Of a stretch of DNA of 64,000 bases, positions 1 through 10,100 are shown one piece after another; the first letter of the stretch is position 1; every line of letters starts with the position of its first letter. The stretch is taken from positions 1-64,000 of the forward strand of contig JAHIQT010000189.1 of NCBI GenBank assembly GCA_018903255.1. The letters run 5' to 3'. The notes under the pieces are model-generated. The model was not told the origin of the DNA and made no database searches. It worked only from the letters and a program-made list of their open reading frames with translations. A program made the position numbers and the translations under genes. Source of the stretch: Bacillota bacterium. GTDB taxonomy: Bacteria > Bacillota > Clostridia > Eubacteriales > Eubacteriaceae.

Positions 1-612
1 CACATAGCCGTAATATTTGGTACACAAGACCCAAAAACTAGACAGCAGATCCATTTTTTCAAATTCATCCAGGTATTTATTTAGCTCCACCCCACCGCTT
101 GTGATCATTTTTTTAAGAATCTCATCCAGGCTGGGGGTTTTCACCCCTACTATCACGGCAAGCAGTCCGATTTCAATGATTTCCGGATTATAGTCCTCGA
201 TCCCCAAATCAATAAACTTATCAATCCGTTCATTGGATTTCCAGAATTTCCCGTATTGGGAAAGCTGTTCCTGATACTTTTCCGGGATAGCATAGGTACT
301 GCACAGCAACGACACGCGATCCGTGAAAAATTGCCGAGAATAATAAACAATATCTGCCAAATGGTTATCCTTGTCCGCTGGCTTGGGGAAGGGTGCATAG
401 ATCAGGTAATTGTTGGTCTGATCCTCACACTCAAGCAAAAACTTGGTGTACAGAGTGTTATCCCCGGTTAAGCGGTGGATCGTTGCCTTGTCTAAGACCA
501 GACGATCAATATCATTGATAAACTCACCCTTATCATCGTACCAGAAAACAAGCCTTCGACTATCGCCCTGAAATTTTTTATTTATTTGTTCTTGGATGGT
601 TTGCAGATTCAT
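1..612 (-). CDS. pglZ: BREX-1 alkaline phosphatase-superfamily protein PglZ, N-terminal part (truncated by window edge)
   Basis: Open minus frame from ATG at 612: MNLQTIQEQINKKFQGDSRRLVFWYDDKGEFINDIDRLVLDKATIHRLTGDNTLYTKFLLE..., typical of the BREX PglZ N-terminus; position downstream of pglX in the operon; runs off the left edge. Confidence 0.8.
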   Translation of the reverse strand, partial: MNLQTIQEQINKKFQGDSRRLVFWYDDKGEFINDIDRLVLDKATIHRLTGDNTLYTKFLLECEDQTNNYLIYAPFPKPADKDNHLADIVYYSRQFFTDRVSLLCSTYAIPEKYQEQLSQYGKFWKSNERIDKFIDLGIEDYNPEIIEIGLLAVIVGVKTPSLDEILKKMITSGGVELNKYLDEFEKMDLLSSFWVLCTKYYGYV

Positions 613-1367
613 ATGTCACCCTGATTGATAAATTCCACCAATTCACCAAATAACTCATTCAAGTATTCTTTTTCTTCCCATTTGACTGTGGTTACTAAAA
701 GTTCGTCGATAAAACTGAAAACTTTTTCTGGCGTCATAATAGCAAATACTGTCGAAAGTTTGGCTTTTAATACTAAACGATCGGTTTTGATGTATTGTGC
801 TGCGTCGCCACGGATTTCATTGACAAAATAATCGCTTTTCTCCACTATTTTTCGGTCATAGTCATTCCCTTTCAGTGCCTCCAATAACACTGTTTCCAGT
901 GCACCAAATCGTTCCTGGGGAATGATTAATGCAAATGTACTGATGATTCTTTTTTCACCGAAACTATTATAATAATCGCCATTACGGATTTGATTATTCT
1001 CAAAGATCATATTCGCTTCTGCAAAAAATCCACTGAATTCAGATAAAACTATCCCATCATTTATTTCTAAATCCCGATCACAAACAATAGCAATTGCATC
1101 ATAGTTCATTGTATCGGGCGATTTTTTTAGAACATTAAAAAATTCACTAATGGCTTTTTTAAAACAATTCTTACCACCAATCCCCCAAATTCCAAGATAA
1201 TCGTTATTTTTTCGATACCATGAAAATGATTCATTGCCCTTGTTCTGACCAAGGGTAAGCTGATTAGTAACCTTCCCTTTGTCGACTTCAAAACCGCACA
1301 CTTTATTGAGATAGTAACTTAAAAGCACCGCATCGGTTTTTCCCTCGCAGAGAATAACTTTGTTCAT
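609..1367 (-). CDS. TOPRIM-domain protein (DUF3226/DUF4435-like, AriB-like candidate)
   Basis: N-terminal CEGKTD and downstream VCDRDLE match TOPRIM E...DxD signatures; adjacent to and overlapping an AAA ATPase gene. Confidence 0.7.
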   Translation of the reverse strand: MNKVILCEGKTDAVLLSYYLNKVCGFEVDKGKVTNQLTLGQNKGNESFSWYRKNNDYLGIWGIGGKNCFKKAISEFFNVLKKSPDTMNYDAIAIVCDRDLEINDGIVLSEFSGFFAEANMIFENNQIRNGDYYNSFGEKRIISTFALIIPQERFGALETVLLEALKGNDYDRKIVEKSDYFVNEIRGDAAQYIKTDRLVLKAKLSTVFAIMTPEKVFSFIDELLVTTVKWEEKEYLNELFGELVEFINQGDI

Positions 1368-2503
1368 ACCCTCACCTCAAAATCAAAAGCATCTCGATCC
1401 TGCTGCACTTCACTGCCTATTAAATTTCTCGACAGCGTTTTTCCTGTTTTCTGATCTTTTTTTAAAGTAATGACACGGATGTTGTCGATATCCGCCCCGG
1501 CACTGGTTAGAACCTTATCAACTGCTTCGATGCTGTGAGTTGTTAAGAAAAGCTGGACATTTAATTCTTTCGCTACGGTAATCATAAACCGGAATACATT
1601 TTCCATTGCAGTTGTATGGATGGCTGTTTCAAATTCATCGATGATCACAATACCGTTTTCAGCCGATACCAGAGCATTTAAAATGGTCAAGGCTTTTTTC
1701 ATACCATCGCCATACATAGAAAGGGGAAGATAATCGGGCAACCCACTATCTATCACTGGATAAAATCGACCTTCATCATCAATATATCGCAAATCTATGA
1801 TGCCAGGCTCAAACTCCTCTAATAATATTAAGGCTTCTTCTTTTATTTTTTTATTTTTTATCAATTGACTAAATGAATTATTCACTACATGATCAATAAC
1901 TTGAATGCTTTCTAATTCTATTAAGGGTCTAGCTTTCTGTGAGCGTGCTATTCTCGAATATCGATTAATTTCAACATGACGTTCGTTTTCGTCCTTAAAG
2001 AAACCAATTTGTAATTCATTTGGTAAATTTGTTTTTATGTCTCCAACAAAAGTTAAAACTTCCTCTTGTTCTTCAATTAATCCTTCTTGGTTTTTAATTC
2101 TTCCAGAATAACTATTTTGTCTCAAATCATTAGCATTCATTAATTGATTGATTAATTCTCCTTCGACTCTTAAATCCATGCGTTCATTTTTTAAAACTGC
2201 ATCGAAAGAAAGTCTATATTGATTTCGCTCTTTCATTTCTGTTGAAATGGAAAATAGAAACATAAATAAATCAAGAGGTGATAGACCTGCCCGTAAGAAA
2301 CTTTTATACTTCTCCCGTTGTCTGGCAACCTGCATTAAATTATACACACTCGGATCGCATAATATTTGTATGGCTTCCAAAACACTGGTTTTACCCGAGT
2401 TGTTGTCGCCCACAAAAATATTGATATCTCCCAGATCTTTGAGCTTCAGTTCTTTTACCCCACGAAAGGTTTCTATTTCCAGTTCTGTAATATGACGTGC
2501 CAT
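1364..2503 (-). CDS. AAA family (ABC/OLD-like) ATPase, AriA-like candidate
   Basis: Walker A GDNNSGKTS, Walker B GIVIIDEFETAIH, TTHS H-loop; paired with TOPRIM gene. Confidence 0.8.
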   Translation of the reverse strand: MARHITELEIETFRGVKELKLKDLGDINIFVGDNNSGKTSVLEAIQILCDPSVYNLMQVARQREKYKSFLRAGLSPLDLFMFLFSISTEMKERNQYRLSFDAVLKNERMDLRVEGELINQLMNANDLRQNSYSGRIKNQEGLIEEQEEVLTFVGDIKTNLPNELQIGFFKDENERHVEINRYSRIARSQKARPLIELESIQVIDHVVNNSFSQLIKNKKIKEEALILLEEFEPGIIDLRYIDDEGRFYPVIDSGLPDYLPLSMYGDGMKKALTILNALVSAENGIVIIDEFETAIHTTAMENVFRFMITVAKELNVQLFLTTHSIEAVDKVLTSAGADIDNIRVITLKKDQKTGKTLSRNLIGSEVQQDRDAFDFEVRV

Positions 2504-2539
2504 GATTCCACCCCTTTTTTATGGTTAATCTCTATTTAT

Positions 2540-2683
2540 CTACCAGTAGCGTAGTTTGATCATCAGATCACTTTTACCACTATCACGCATTTCTTTTAGA
2601 AGATATTCTTCCGATTCCGCATCAAAATATTTTTCTGCGATAAAATGATCCAAATCATACTGAATTCTTGTCTCTGCTATTAT
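2540..2683 (-). other. Short orphan reading frame (47 codons) without an AUG start
   Basis: Frame ATA ATA GCA GAG ACA... gives IIAETRIQYDLDHFIAEKYFDAESEEYLLKEMRDSGKSDLMIKLRYW*, preceded by AGGAGG 5 nt upstream and a TAA immediately 5'. Confidence 0.4.
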
Positions 2684-2735
2684 TTAATCCTCCTGAAATG
2701 GATACACTGGCTTTTACACTGTCCGCTTTGCTCAT
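2655..2735 (-). pseudogene. Candidate truncated remnant of an AbiEii-type toxin gene (start only)
   Basis: ATG overlaps abiEi stop (ATGA); encodes MSKADSVKASVSISGGLNNSRDKNSV*; only the first residues resemble AbiEii N-termini (M..SVKA). Confidence 0.4.
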
Positions 2736-3340
2736 AATAATGCCTCTACATAAGGTTTGATAAATTTTTTCACTCTGAGTTTTACAGCATAATCAAAAAG
2801 AAGTGGTAAATTTTTTTCTTTTCCTGCCATATAGTTTTTTAGCACTTCCAGAGCCAGCTCATTATCAACTCTGGCGCTGTATTTAAAAAAGTCGCACACC
2901 GTCCTTTCCCGGTTATAGATCGGTATGACTTTATCATTCACATGAAAATCGACGACTCCCAACGAAAGATTCTTTTGTGAGACATAGAACAACTCAACGG
3001 GGGGATACTCCGGCAAAATCGGTTTAATTCTGTCAGAAGGGATCGTTACACTCACTGCCATGGGATTTACCGTTGACAGTTCATAAACCGAAGCTGCCGA
3101 AAAAACACTGATAACACCATTCGGAATAATCCGATAGACCAATTCAAAATCCGTCAGTTTTTTCATCGTATCATTTAGTCCATAGTAACCCGTTTTAACC
3201 TTAACCACGTCACCTTTAACAATTAATTCTTCAAGATCACGACTGGTTATTTTATGATCCCTTAGTGTCTTTGTTCTGACTACTGAACCGTTCTCACGAA
3301 ACACCTTAACTATTTTTTCTCGTCTTTCATTTTTCATCAT
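2732..3340 (-). CDS. AbiEi-type (type IV TA) antitoxin / transcriptional regulator family
   Basis: wHTH N-terminus (REKIVKVFRENGSVVRTKTLRDHKITSRDLEELIVKGDVVKVKTGYYGL) and AbiEi-like body including NRERTVCDFFK. Confidence 0.75.
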   Translation of the reverse strand: MMKNERREKIVKVFRENGSVVRTKTLRDHKITSRDLEELIVKGDVVKVKTGYYGLNDTMKKLTDFELVYRIIPNGVISVFSAASVYELSTVNPMAVSVTIPSDRIKPILPEYPPVELFYVSQKNLSLGVVDFHVNDKVIPIYNRERTVCDFFKYSARVDNELALEVLKNYMAGKEKNLPLLFDYAVKLRVKKFIKPYVEALL

Positions 3341-3504
3341 TTCACCACTAAATTATCGATATTAATTTTTATATCTATGTTTTGATGTAATTATTTTAAG
3401 TCATCTCTACGCAAATTACAAGAAGTTTAACTGGGGTCTCCGCTCGATACGACCATTTTTTTCAGCCATCGGAACATAATCTTTTCAAATCTCCAGTCTC
3501 AACT

Positions 3505-6500
3505 TTATATCTTAGCCAGCAGATTAACCGTAACTGCTTTTTTCCCTTCACTGGCGACTTCGACATCCTGGAATTTGGCGTAGTTCACCTTGACCCCGTC
3601 ATCCAGATCAATGGCGAGGCGGCTCAGGGCGATGTGGGCGATGGCCTGATCATAAAGCCGGGTCTCGGCTAATTGCTTGATCAGTTTTTCCTTCTTCTTC
3701 ACTGCTGCAGCTTTCTCCCCGGCTGGGGCTTCACTGGCAAGAATGACATTGCAGTGGTTAAGACTATCTTCCAACTTGGCCTGGATTTTATGAAGGTAAT
3801 CGGTTCGCACCCGGCCGACCGTGTCCTGATCGTAGCGGTGCATATAGATCAATGCCTTAAAGCCGTTTTCTTTGCCGCTGTCAAAGAGCCAGTAAATTGG
3901 CCGTTTCTGATAAATTTTTAGGTGGTCTTTGTAGAAATCTTTAAGAAAATAATTCCGGATCACTTCCCGGGCGGTGTTGCCCTTATTCCCCAAGGTGCCG
4001 GCAATATAGTCCAGGTTTTCTTCCAGGGACGCTTCCCCATAAACCACTTTGACAAAATTAACCAGACGAGCCACCATATCATCATCAAAATATTCCGCAT
4101 CGGTGATGGGGATGATATTGTCCGTGTCTGGAATGACAGTGGTGTACTTGCCTGCTTCCCATTCCCCACCGGCATAGGCAAGGCCGGGTACATCCAGCGA
4201 ATAACGGCCCAGCATACAGCCGACCGCATAGGAAATCAGGGACCGGATATCCCGGCCCAGATCGGCCTTGCGGGTGGTAACGTCCTTGTCTTCCACCTCG
4301 GGGATGAGTTCATCTGCCAGTCCATAGATTTCGATAAAGATTCGGTTGAGTTCTTCTTCATTGGCTTTGAGTTGGGCGAATTGTTCATCTGAAAATCGTT
4401 CCCAAGCGAAAAAAGCCTGAGTTATTGGTGCTGTAACCTTACTCCACTCAACAACATTAGTTCCATTAATAAGGTCATCTTCGTACATCAGTGGAACAGC
4501 TTCTTCATAATTACCTTTGGATGCAATAAGTGGATGAGTTTTGAAATCCCAAGAGGTTTCGAAAGAGTCCCAATCGGTTTTACATAGAACTATACATTTA
4601 TCAACTAATTTTTGTATTTTATCTTCACTTGCTTCAGATAAAATCACAGGTAGTTTAGCCACTGCGCCAACACTATAATCTAAAGTCGGTGATAAAGATT
4701 TAAGCAACTCTTGACATACGCAACTATTCAAAAAAGCTATGCAATTTTGGTAGGATTGACTTTGTTCAAAAAAACATGATGATCCTTTAGTGTCAAACAA
4801 AAAACCTTTATTACAATACCTTGCCGAAAACTTACCCGATGATAATGTCGACCATGTTACTTGTTCCTTGAAATAGAATTGAACATTTTTAACTGTTCTT
4901 GTTGAACAATTGTATAACTTAGTTGCATATTCCTTTACTTCAAACCCATCGTTCTCCCAGTTAATTACAAGTTCATTGTTCCCATACCATCTACGAAATG
5001 AGCCTCCTTTATTATATGGAAACCATTTACTTCTTGATCGTTTCGGATTCTCGACGTTAATCCCCATTTTTCGAAATGCTATCTCAGTCCAATATCGTAA
5101 AAACCTTTCATTATCACTTGTTTGACACCCTACACGAGGTTTGGTGTACATTTCCAATTTCTCATGCTTAAATGCTGCTAATAGAGAATCACTTATCCAA
5201 TAGGCTATCGGCATCCCCGGGATTTTCTCAAAGTTTTCCTGTTTAGCAACATGCAAATCATTACCATCTAAAAAAGCCTCTTCTTTTTTCTGCTGGCTGT
5301 TATAATCAACCAGCCTTGCAAAGGTTGATCGATAGTGAACCACATTCAAATTTTTTAGTACAAAGGCGGTTGTTTGAACAACCTCTCCGCCAATTTCTTC
5401 AAAGGCTCTTGCGCCTAAATGTGCCATGTTCACAATATCTTTTTGTAAGAGCTTATTTCTAAATTTCTCATAACTTGATAAAAACATAAAGGCATGTTGC
5501 GTGATCATCGCAAAAAAGCCATTTTCTTTTGCCATTTGCCCGCATTTTTCAATAAACACCGCAAATAAGTCACTCTTGCTATCCGGATAATGCTTCTTAA
5601 CATAATCACCCAGCTTCGGCCCCATGCCACCGCTTCCCATATAAGGCGGATTGGTAATTACAGCATCGTATTTATCTGTCAATATCTCTGCCTGCTTTAA
5701 CAGAGGGATCATGTGATTCCTGACATCATCCTGACTAATCCGCTCGATAATGTTATCATAAACCGCCGTGTTAATTTCGCTAACCCGTTTGTTTAACCCC
5801 ACAAAATCGATCGTCGGCATTTCCAGAATACTGCCGTATTCTTTGGCATCCGTAAACACCTCAATCAGAGCCCGGGTATCGTTCAAAAGTGTTTCATCAC
5901 CATCTGCAATAAAATTAATCAGTTCTGGCTTAATTCCATTACTTTCCTGAATCCCACAGAGATTTGTTTGTATCCCACTGGTTAAAATCCGGCGGTTGTA
6001 TTTTCGCCCCTTCATCATCACGGCAAAATAGGCAAGTTGAAAAGCCCGGTCATCGATATCCAGACCATAGAGGTTCTTTTCAATAATCAGTTTAGCAGCA
6101 TCCCGCTGGGTATAACCGCAACTTTCATAAATCTGCATCAGCACCTCAAAGGCATAAACGAGGATATGACCGCTGCCCATACAGGGATCGATCACTTTGA
6201 TGTCTTCCGGGTTGAGATTTTTGGCATCCTGGCGGAGGATTTCCAGCTGTATCAGTACCTCCGGCTCTTGTTCGGCTTCCTCCAGATAATATTTCCAGCC
6301 AAAATAACTGGCATTTTTATGCTCGTTTGATCGTCCCGCTTCTGCTTGACAGTGCTCCAGCCACAAACGCCCCAAGCTATTTTCCACCATATAGCGGACA
6401 ATCCAGTCTGGCGTGAAAAGCTGGGTGGCTGAGGGAATTCGCTCTTTGGTAATTTTTACGTTCTTTTTTAAGAGGGCAAAGGTTTCGTCTTTGGGCTCGG

Positions 6501-7182
6501 TGTTGTAATACTGATACATCCACCCGATAATCTCCACCGCATCCAGAAAATCTGCCTCATCGATCTTAAGCAGGTCCCGAATCACACTGTCTTCTTTGGT
6601 ATAGGAAATATCCAGCAGAATTTCGGTATAATGGCGGTTGGCTGTTGAGGTGTTTTCAAACAGCTCTGGTAAGATTTCTCCCAGGGCGTTACATTGTCTG
6701 ATTAAGAGCATCCGAAAAAGATTATCCAAGTCGTTTTTCATTTTAAAACTCAGGATCTCATCCTTTTCAGCGGGGGTTAAATCTAGTTCAATATAGGGCG
6801 CCTGCGTGACCAGATCCGGCTCAAACTTGTCTTTAGTTTCCGAGGACAGCACCCGTACCCTGGTGGGGAGATAGTCGTTGACTTCCATAAAGCGGATGGC
6901 GATAATCCGGTTGAACCAGGTATAGGCTACCTCTTCGATCACGGTGTGATAGCCTTTTTCTTTAATCTGACAAATCAGGTTCTCCCGTTGCACCAGTTCT
7001 TTTCCGGCCAATTTTATTTCCGTCCCGAAATGGGTGGGAAAGATGGCAAATCCGCTACCGGTGGTAATGGCCGTGGTGATGCTGTCTTCGGTAATGCCGA
7101 TTTTCCCGGCCTTGTCTTTAACCGAGGCGATCAGTTTTCTTCGCGCCGTTACGGCAAATTCTTTAATGGCGGTCTTATTCAT
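3505..7182 (-). CDS. pglX: BREX-1 adenine-specific DNA methyltransferase PglX
   Basis: 1225 aa; NPPYMGSGGMGPK (NPPY methylase motif), DPCMGSGHILVYAFE (motif I), BREX order. Confidence 0.95.
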   Translation of the reverse strand: MNKTAIKEFAVTARRKLIASVKDKAGKIGITEDSITTAITTGSGFAIFPTHFGTEIKLAGKELVQRENLICQIKEKGYHTVIEEVAYTWFNRIIAIRFMEVNDYLPTRVRVLSSETKDKFEPDLVTQAPYIELDLTPAEKDEILSFKMKNDLDNLFRMLLIRQCNALGEILPELFENTSTANRHYTEILLDISYTKEDSVIRDLLKIDEADFLDAVEIIGWMYQYYNTEPKDETFALLKKNVKITKERIPSATQLFTPDWIVRYMVENSLGRLWLEHCQAEAGRSNEHKNASYFGWKYYLEEAEQEPEVLIQLEILRQDAKNLNPEDIKVIDPCMGSGHILVYAFEVLMQIYESCGYTQRDAAKLIIEKNLYGLDIDDRAFQLAYFAVMMKGRKYNRRILTSGIQTNLCGIQESNGIKPELINFIADGDETLLNDTRALIEVFTDAKEYGSILEMPTIDFVGLNKRVSEINTAVYDNIIERISQDDVRNHMIPLLKQAEILTDKYDAVITNPPYMGSGGMGPKLGDYVKKHYPDSKSDLFAVFIEKCGQMAKENGFFAMITQHAFMFLSSYEKFRNKLLQKDIVNMAHLGARAFEEIGGEVVQTTAFVLKNLNVVHYRSTFARLVDYNSQQKKEEAFLDGNDLHVAKQENFEKIPGMPIAYWISDSLLAAFKHEKLEMYTKPRVGCQTSDNERFLRYWTEIAFRKMGINVENPKRSRSKWFPYNKGGSFRRWYGNNELVINWENDGFEVKEYATKLYNCSTRTVKNVQFYFKEQVTWSTLSSGKFSARYCNKGFLFDTKGSSCFFEQSQSYQNCIAFLNSCVCQELLKSLSPTLDYSVGAVAKLPVILSEASEDKIQKLVDKCIVLCKTDWDSFETSWDFKTHPLIASKGNYEEAVPLMYEDDLINGTNVVEWSKVTAPITQAFFAWERFSDEQFAQLKANEEELNRIFIEIYGLADELIPEVEDKDVTTRKADLGRDIRSLISYAVGCMLGRYSLDVPGLAYAGGEWEAGKYTTVIPDTDNIIPITDAEYFDDDMVARLVNFVKVVYGEASLEENLDYIAGTLGNKGNTAREVIRNYFLKDFYKDHLKIYQKRPIYWLFDSGKENGFKALIYMHRYDQDTVGRVRTDYLHKIQAKLEDSLNHCNVILASEAPAGEKAAAVKKKEKLIKQLAETRLYDQAIAHIALSRLAIDLDDGVKVNYAKFQDVEVASEGKKAVTVNLLAKI

Positions 7183-7194
7183 GTCTATGCTCCC

Positions 7195-10100
7195 TTAAAT
7201 GGTCAGATTGATGATCGTGTCATCGCTGCGGTTCAATTCTTTTAATAATTCGCTTTTCACGGTCTGGATAAAGGCTTCCACGTCACTTTCCTTTTCGATG
7301 GTGACGGTAGTGGGAATTTGCATGGTCTTGAGCTTGACGATTTTTGTTTTTTTAGGCGGTCGTTCAGCTACTAACCCGCCTCCACTCGGTGGTGGTGGGT
7401 AGACCACCACCATCGTGTTTTTGTAATCCACAATTTCATGAATAAAACGTTCTTTCAGGGTTGCACTTTCGTACTGAATATTTTTAACCGTCGCTATTTC
7501 GTTGGAAGCTTCCAGCTTATCGATCAGCTCCCGAAAGGTTTTGAGATAGCGGCTTTCAAATTTTTCCTTGACTTCAATGGGCGTTAGTTGTGCCAACACA
7601 TCTCTTTCATCATTTAAAACAAGCTCCCGAATCGGTTCAACTTCAACGGCAATCAGGGCACTGTGCCGTTTGGCATAGCGGCTTAAGGCATCCGGCAACT
7701 TGAAAATGTCATTGTAAGGGCTGGACTTTTTGGCAACTTGGCGGATTTCTTCAATGGTCTCTCTGAGTTCCTCATCGACAATATAGTTTTTGCTGTTTTC
7801 ATAGATATCGATATATTTAAAGGCGGTTTTGAGGATCTTTTTCTGTTCGCTGTTAAAAAAGCTGATAATCGGTTCCAGATCATCCCCCAGATCCAGGAGG
7901 TCATCGCGGTGGTCGTGAACATGTTTAAAAAATATCAGGGCATTGGTCATATTTAAGATGGTATCCAGCATCGCTTTGCCATTTAAAAGAATGACCTTAC
8001 CCGGGAAACGTTGTTCAAGCCGGTATTCAATTAGCAGTGCATCTATTTCTCTTAGTTTGCTTTTTGCTCGGGATTTAAAAGTTTTGATAATGGTGTCTTC
8101 TTCATCGTCAATGGCTGTCATGGCAAAGAGACCCTTCATCACTTCCTTGACCGATTTTATCTGGGCCTCGCTGGGATGTTCCCGCTTTTCAATTAAGAGT
8201 TTGTCGCCAAACTCGGTTTTGGTCAGCAGCTTTAGCAGGTCTTTGGGGTCGGCTTCCACCGGGGACAGGGTTTCGCTGTTTAAAATCAGACTGGCCTTTC
8301 CCTGTTTAAAGAGCATCGCGACCAGCCACCGGACGTCCCAGTCAATAAATCCGTAGGGGGCATCGGAAAAATGTTTGATCAGCGCTTTTAATGAAATTTT
8401 GGTGTGCCGGGACAGCAGCTCAATGGCGTTTAATAGGTCTTCCAGCGCCAGGTTGTTGGCCGCCGGGGCAGTGGACTGACCCATGGAAAGTTGGCTGGCC
8501 GACTTAAAAATCTGCTCAATATCGGCAGACTGGGGCTGGGTTTCCATATAATAGAGCTTATTGTAGCGGGCATTGACCAGCTTGCCCAGGCCATCACTAA
8601 TCCGGCTTTCCGTATCTTTGGCTGGAATATTGGTTTTATCGCCGGCCACGTAGATATTAGCATGCTTAATGGCTTCTTCAATAAAAATCCGAATCCGCTG
8701 TTTCTTTTCGCTGAGTTCATCCTCTTTCGCCCGTTTAATGCTGGCAAAGTTTTTCTCCAGCTCCACTCCTCTTTTAGTCAAATATTTACTGATTTTCAAT
8801 TGCTCGATGATTTCATCCAGAAAGGTGGCGTCCCCGGGGAGGTGCACCAGCACCTGGGGCTTCTGGGCGGACAGCATCCGGAGGGTTTCGGTTTTGTAGT
8901 CCTGATCATGATAGGGGGTGATAATATGAACCGCCAATTCTTCGGACTGGTTATTTTTAAAATACCGTCCATCGACAATCTGGTTATAAGGAAAATGATA
9001 GCGGTTATTGTAACGGTATTTGTTTTCTTTAATGATTTCCTGGAAGATGATGGCCGCGGCTTCGTTGATGATTTCACCCATTTCCACCGCTTCATTCTGG
9101 ATCGCCCGGTTAATATCCTGCTCTTCGTTGGTCAGAAACATATAGACGTCGCCGTTCTTCTGAACCAGGGTCTGGGCGATCAAACGGCTTAGCGACGCCT
9201 CCACTTTTTTTCTTAAGTTGATCCGGTCGTCATCGACGCTTGACACCATCAGGGTGGTGATGTTTTCGGTATTGGCTTTAATCTCTTTGACATGTTTGAT
9301 CATAAAGAGAATTTTTAACAGCTCCACATCCTGGACTTCCAGTAGGGTATTTTCTTCAGCCTGCTTAATGACAATGCGGTGGGTGTGGTCGATAAACTGA
9401 TCCAGGGCGTTGTAAAAGGTATAAAATGGCACCAGGGCGCCTTCGGTCGCTTCCATCAGCGACATCGCCGATTCCTTGAACAGGGCAATCATCGAGCGTT
9501 CCCCTTCGGCCAGATGCTTCCCTGAGGCGCTGTGATTACGGATGGCGGTTAAAACCTGTCCCAACAAATTAAATTGATAAGGGATAAAGGGGTAAACCCG
9601 GGCGAACTCGTCACGGTTTTGGTAGAGCTTCTTTTCCACTTCGCCGGAAAAGGTGATCAGGTTTTTGATCACCGATTCTTTTTGGTCATAATAAAGCTGC
9701 AGGGTTACCATCCCGGCCTGATTTTTTTCGAGAATCCGCTTGCGGATGACTTCATCGACGTTGGCGCTGGACAGCGAAAGCCGGGTGTCAAAGCGACCCT
9801 GAATTTTAGAGAAGTCACTGCCTTTGACGGTAACAACGGCGTCAATATCCTGCTGACTGGTGACAATCACCCAGGCCATACCGCCACAGGCCGTACCCAA
9901 ATCTTCAGTAACGGTCTGGAGATTGAGCATCAGACGGGCATCATCGGCGATGTACTGACCGATTTCATCGACCATAAAGACAACATGATGATTACTACCC
10001 TTTTTGTCACAATAGTGCCTTATCAGGCTGGCAAATTTTTCGATCGAGAGGGTGTAGGTATCAGTGGCTTTCTCACACCAGGTGCGGGCGGCTTCCTCAC

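Noticed and set aside
8491-9192. 233-aa plus-strand ORF antisense to brxC (and 9574..10122, 3922..4392)
   Set aside because: Fully antisense to a strongly supported BREX gene, no recognisable family, no RBS noted; typical shadow ORF of a codon-biased gene
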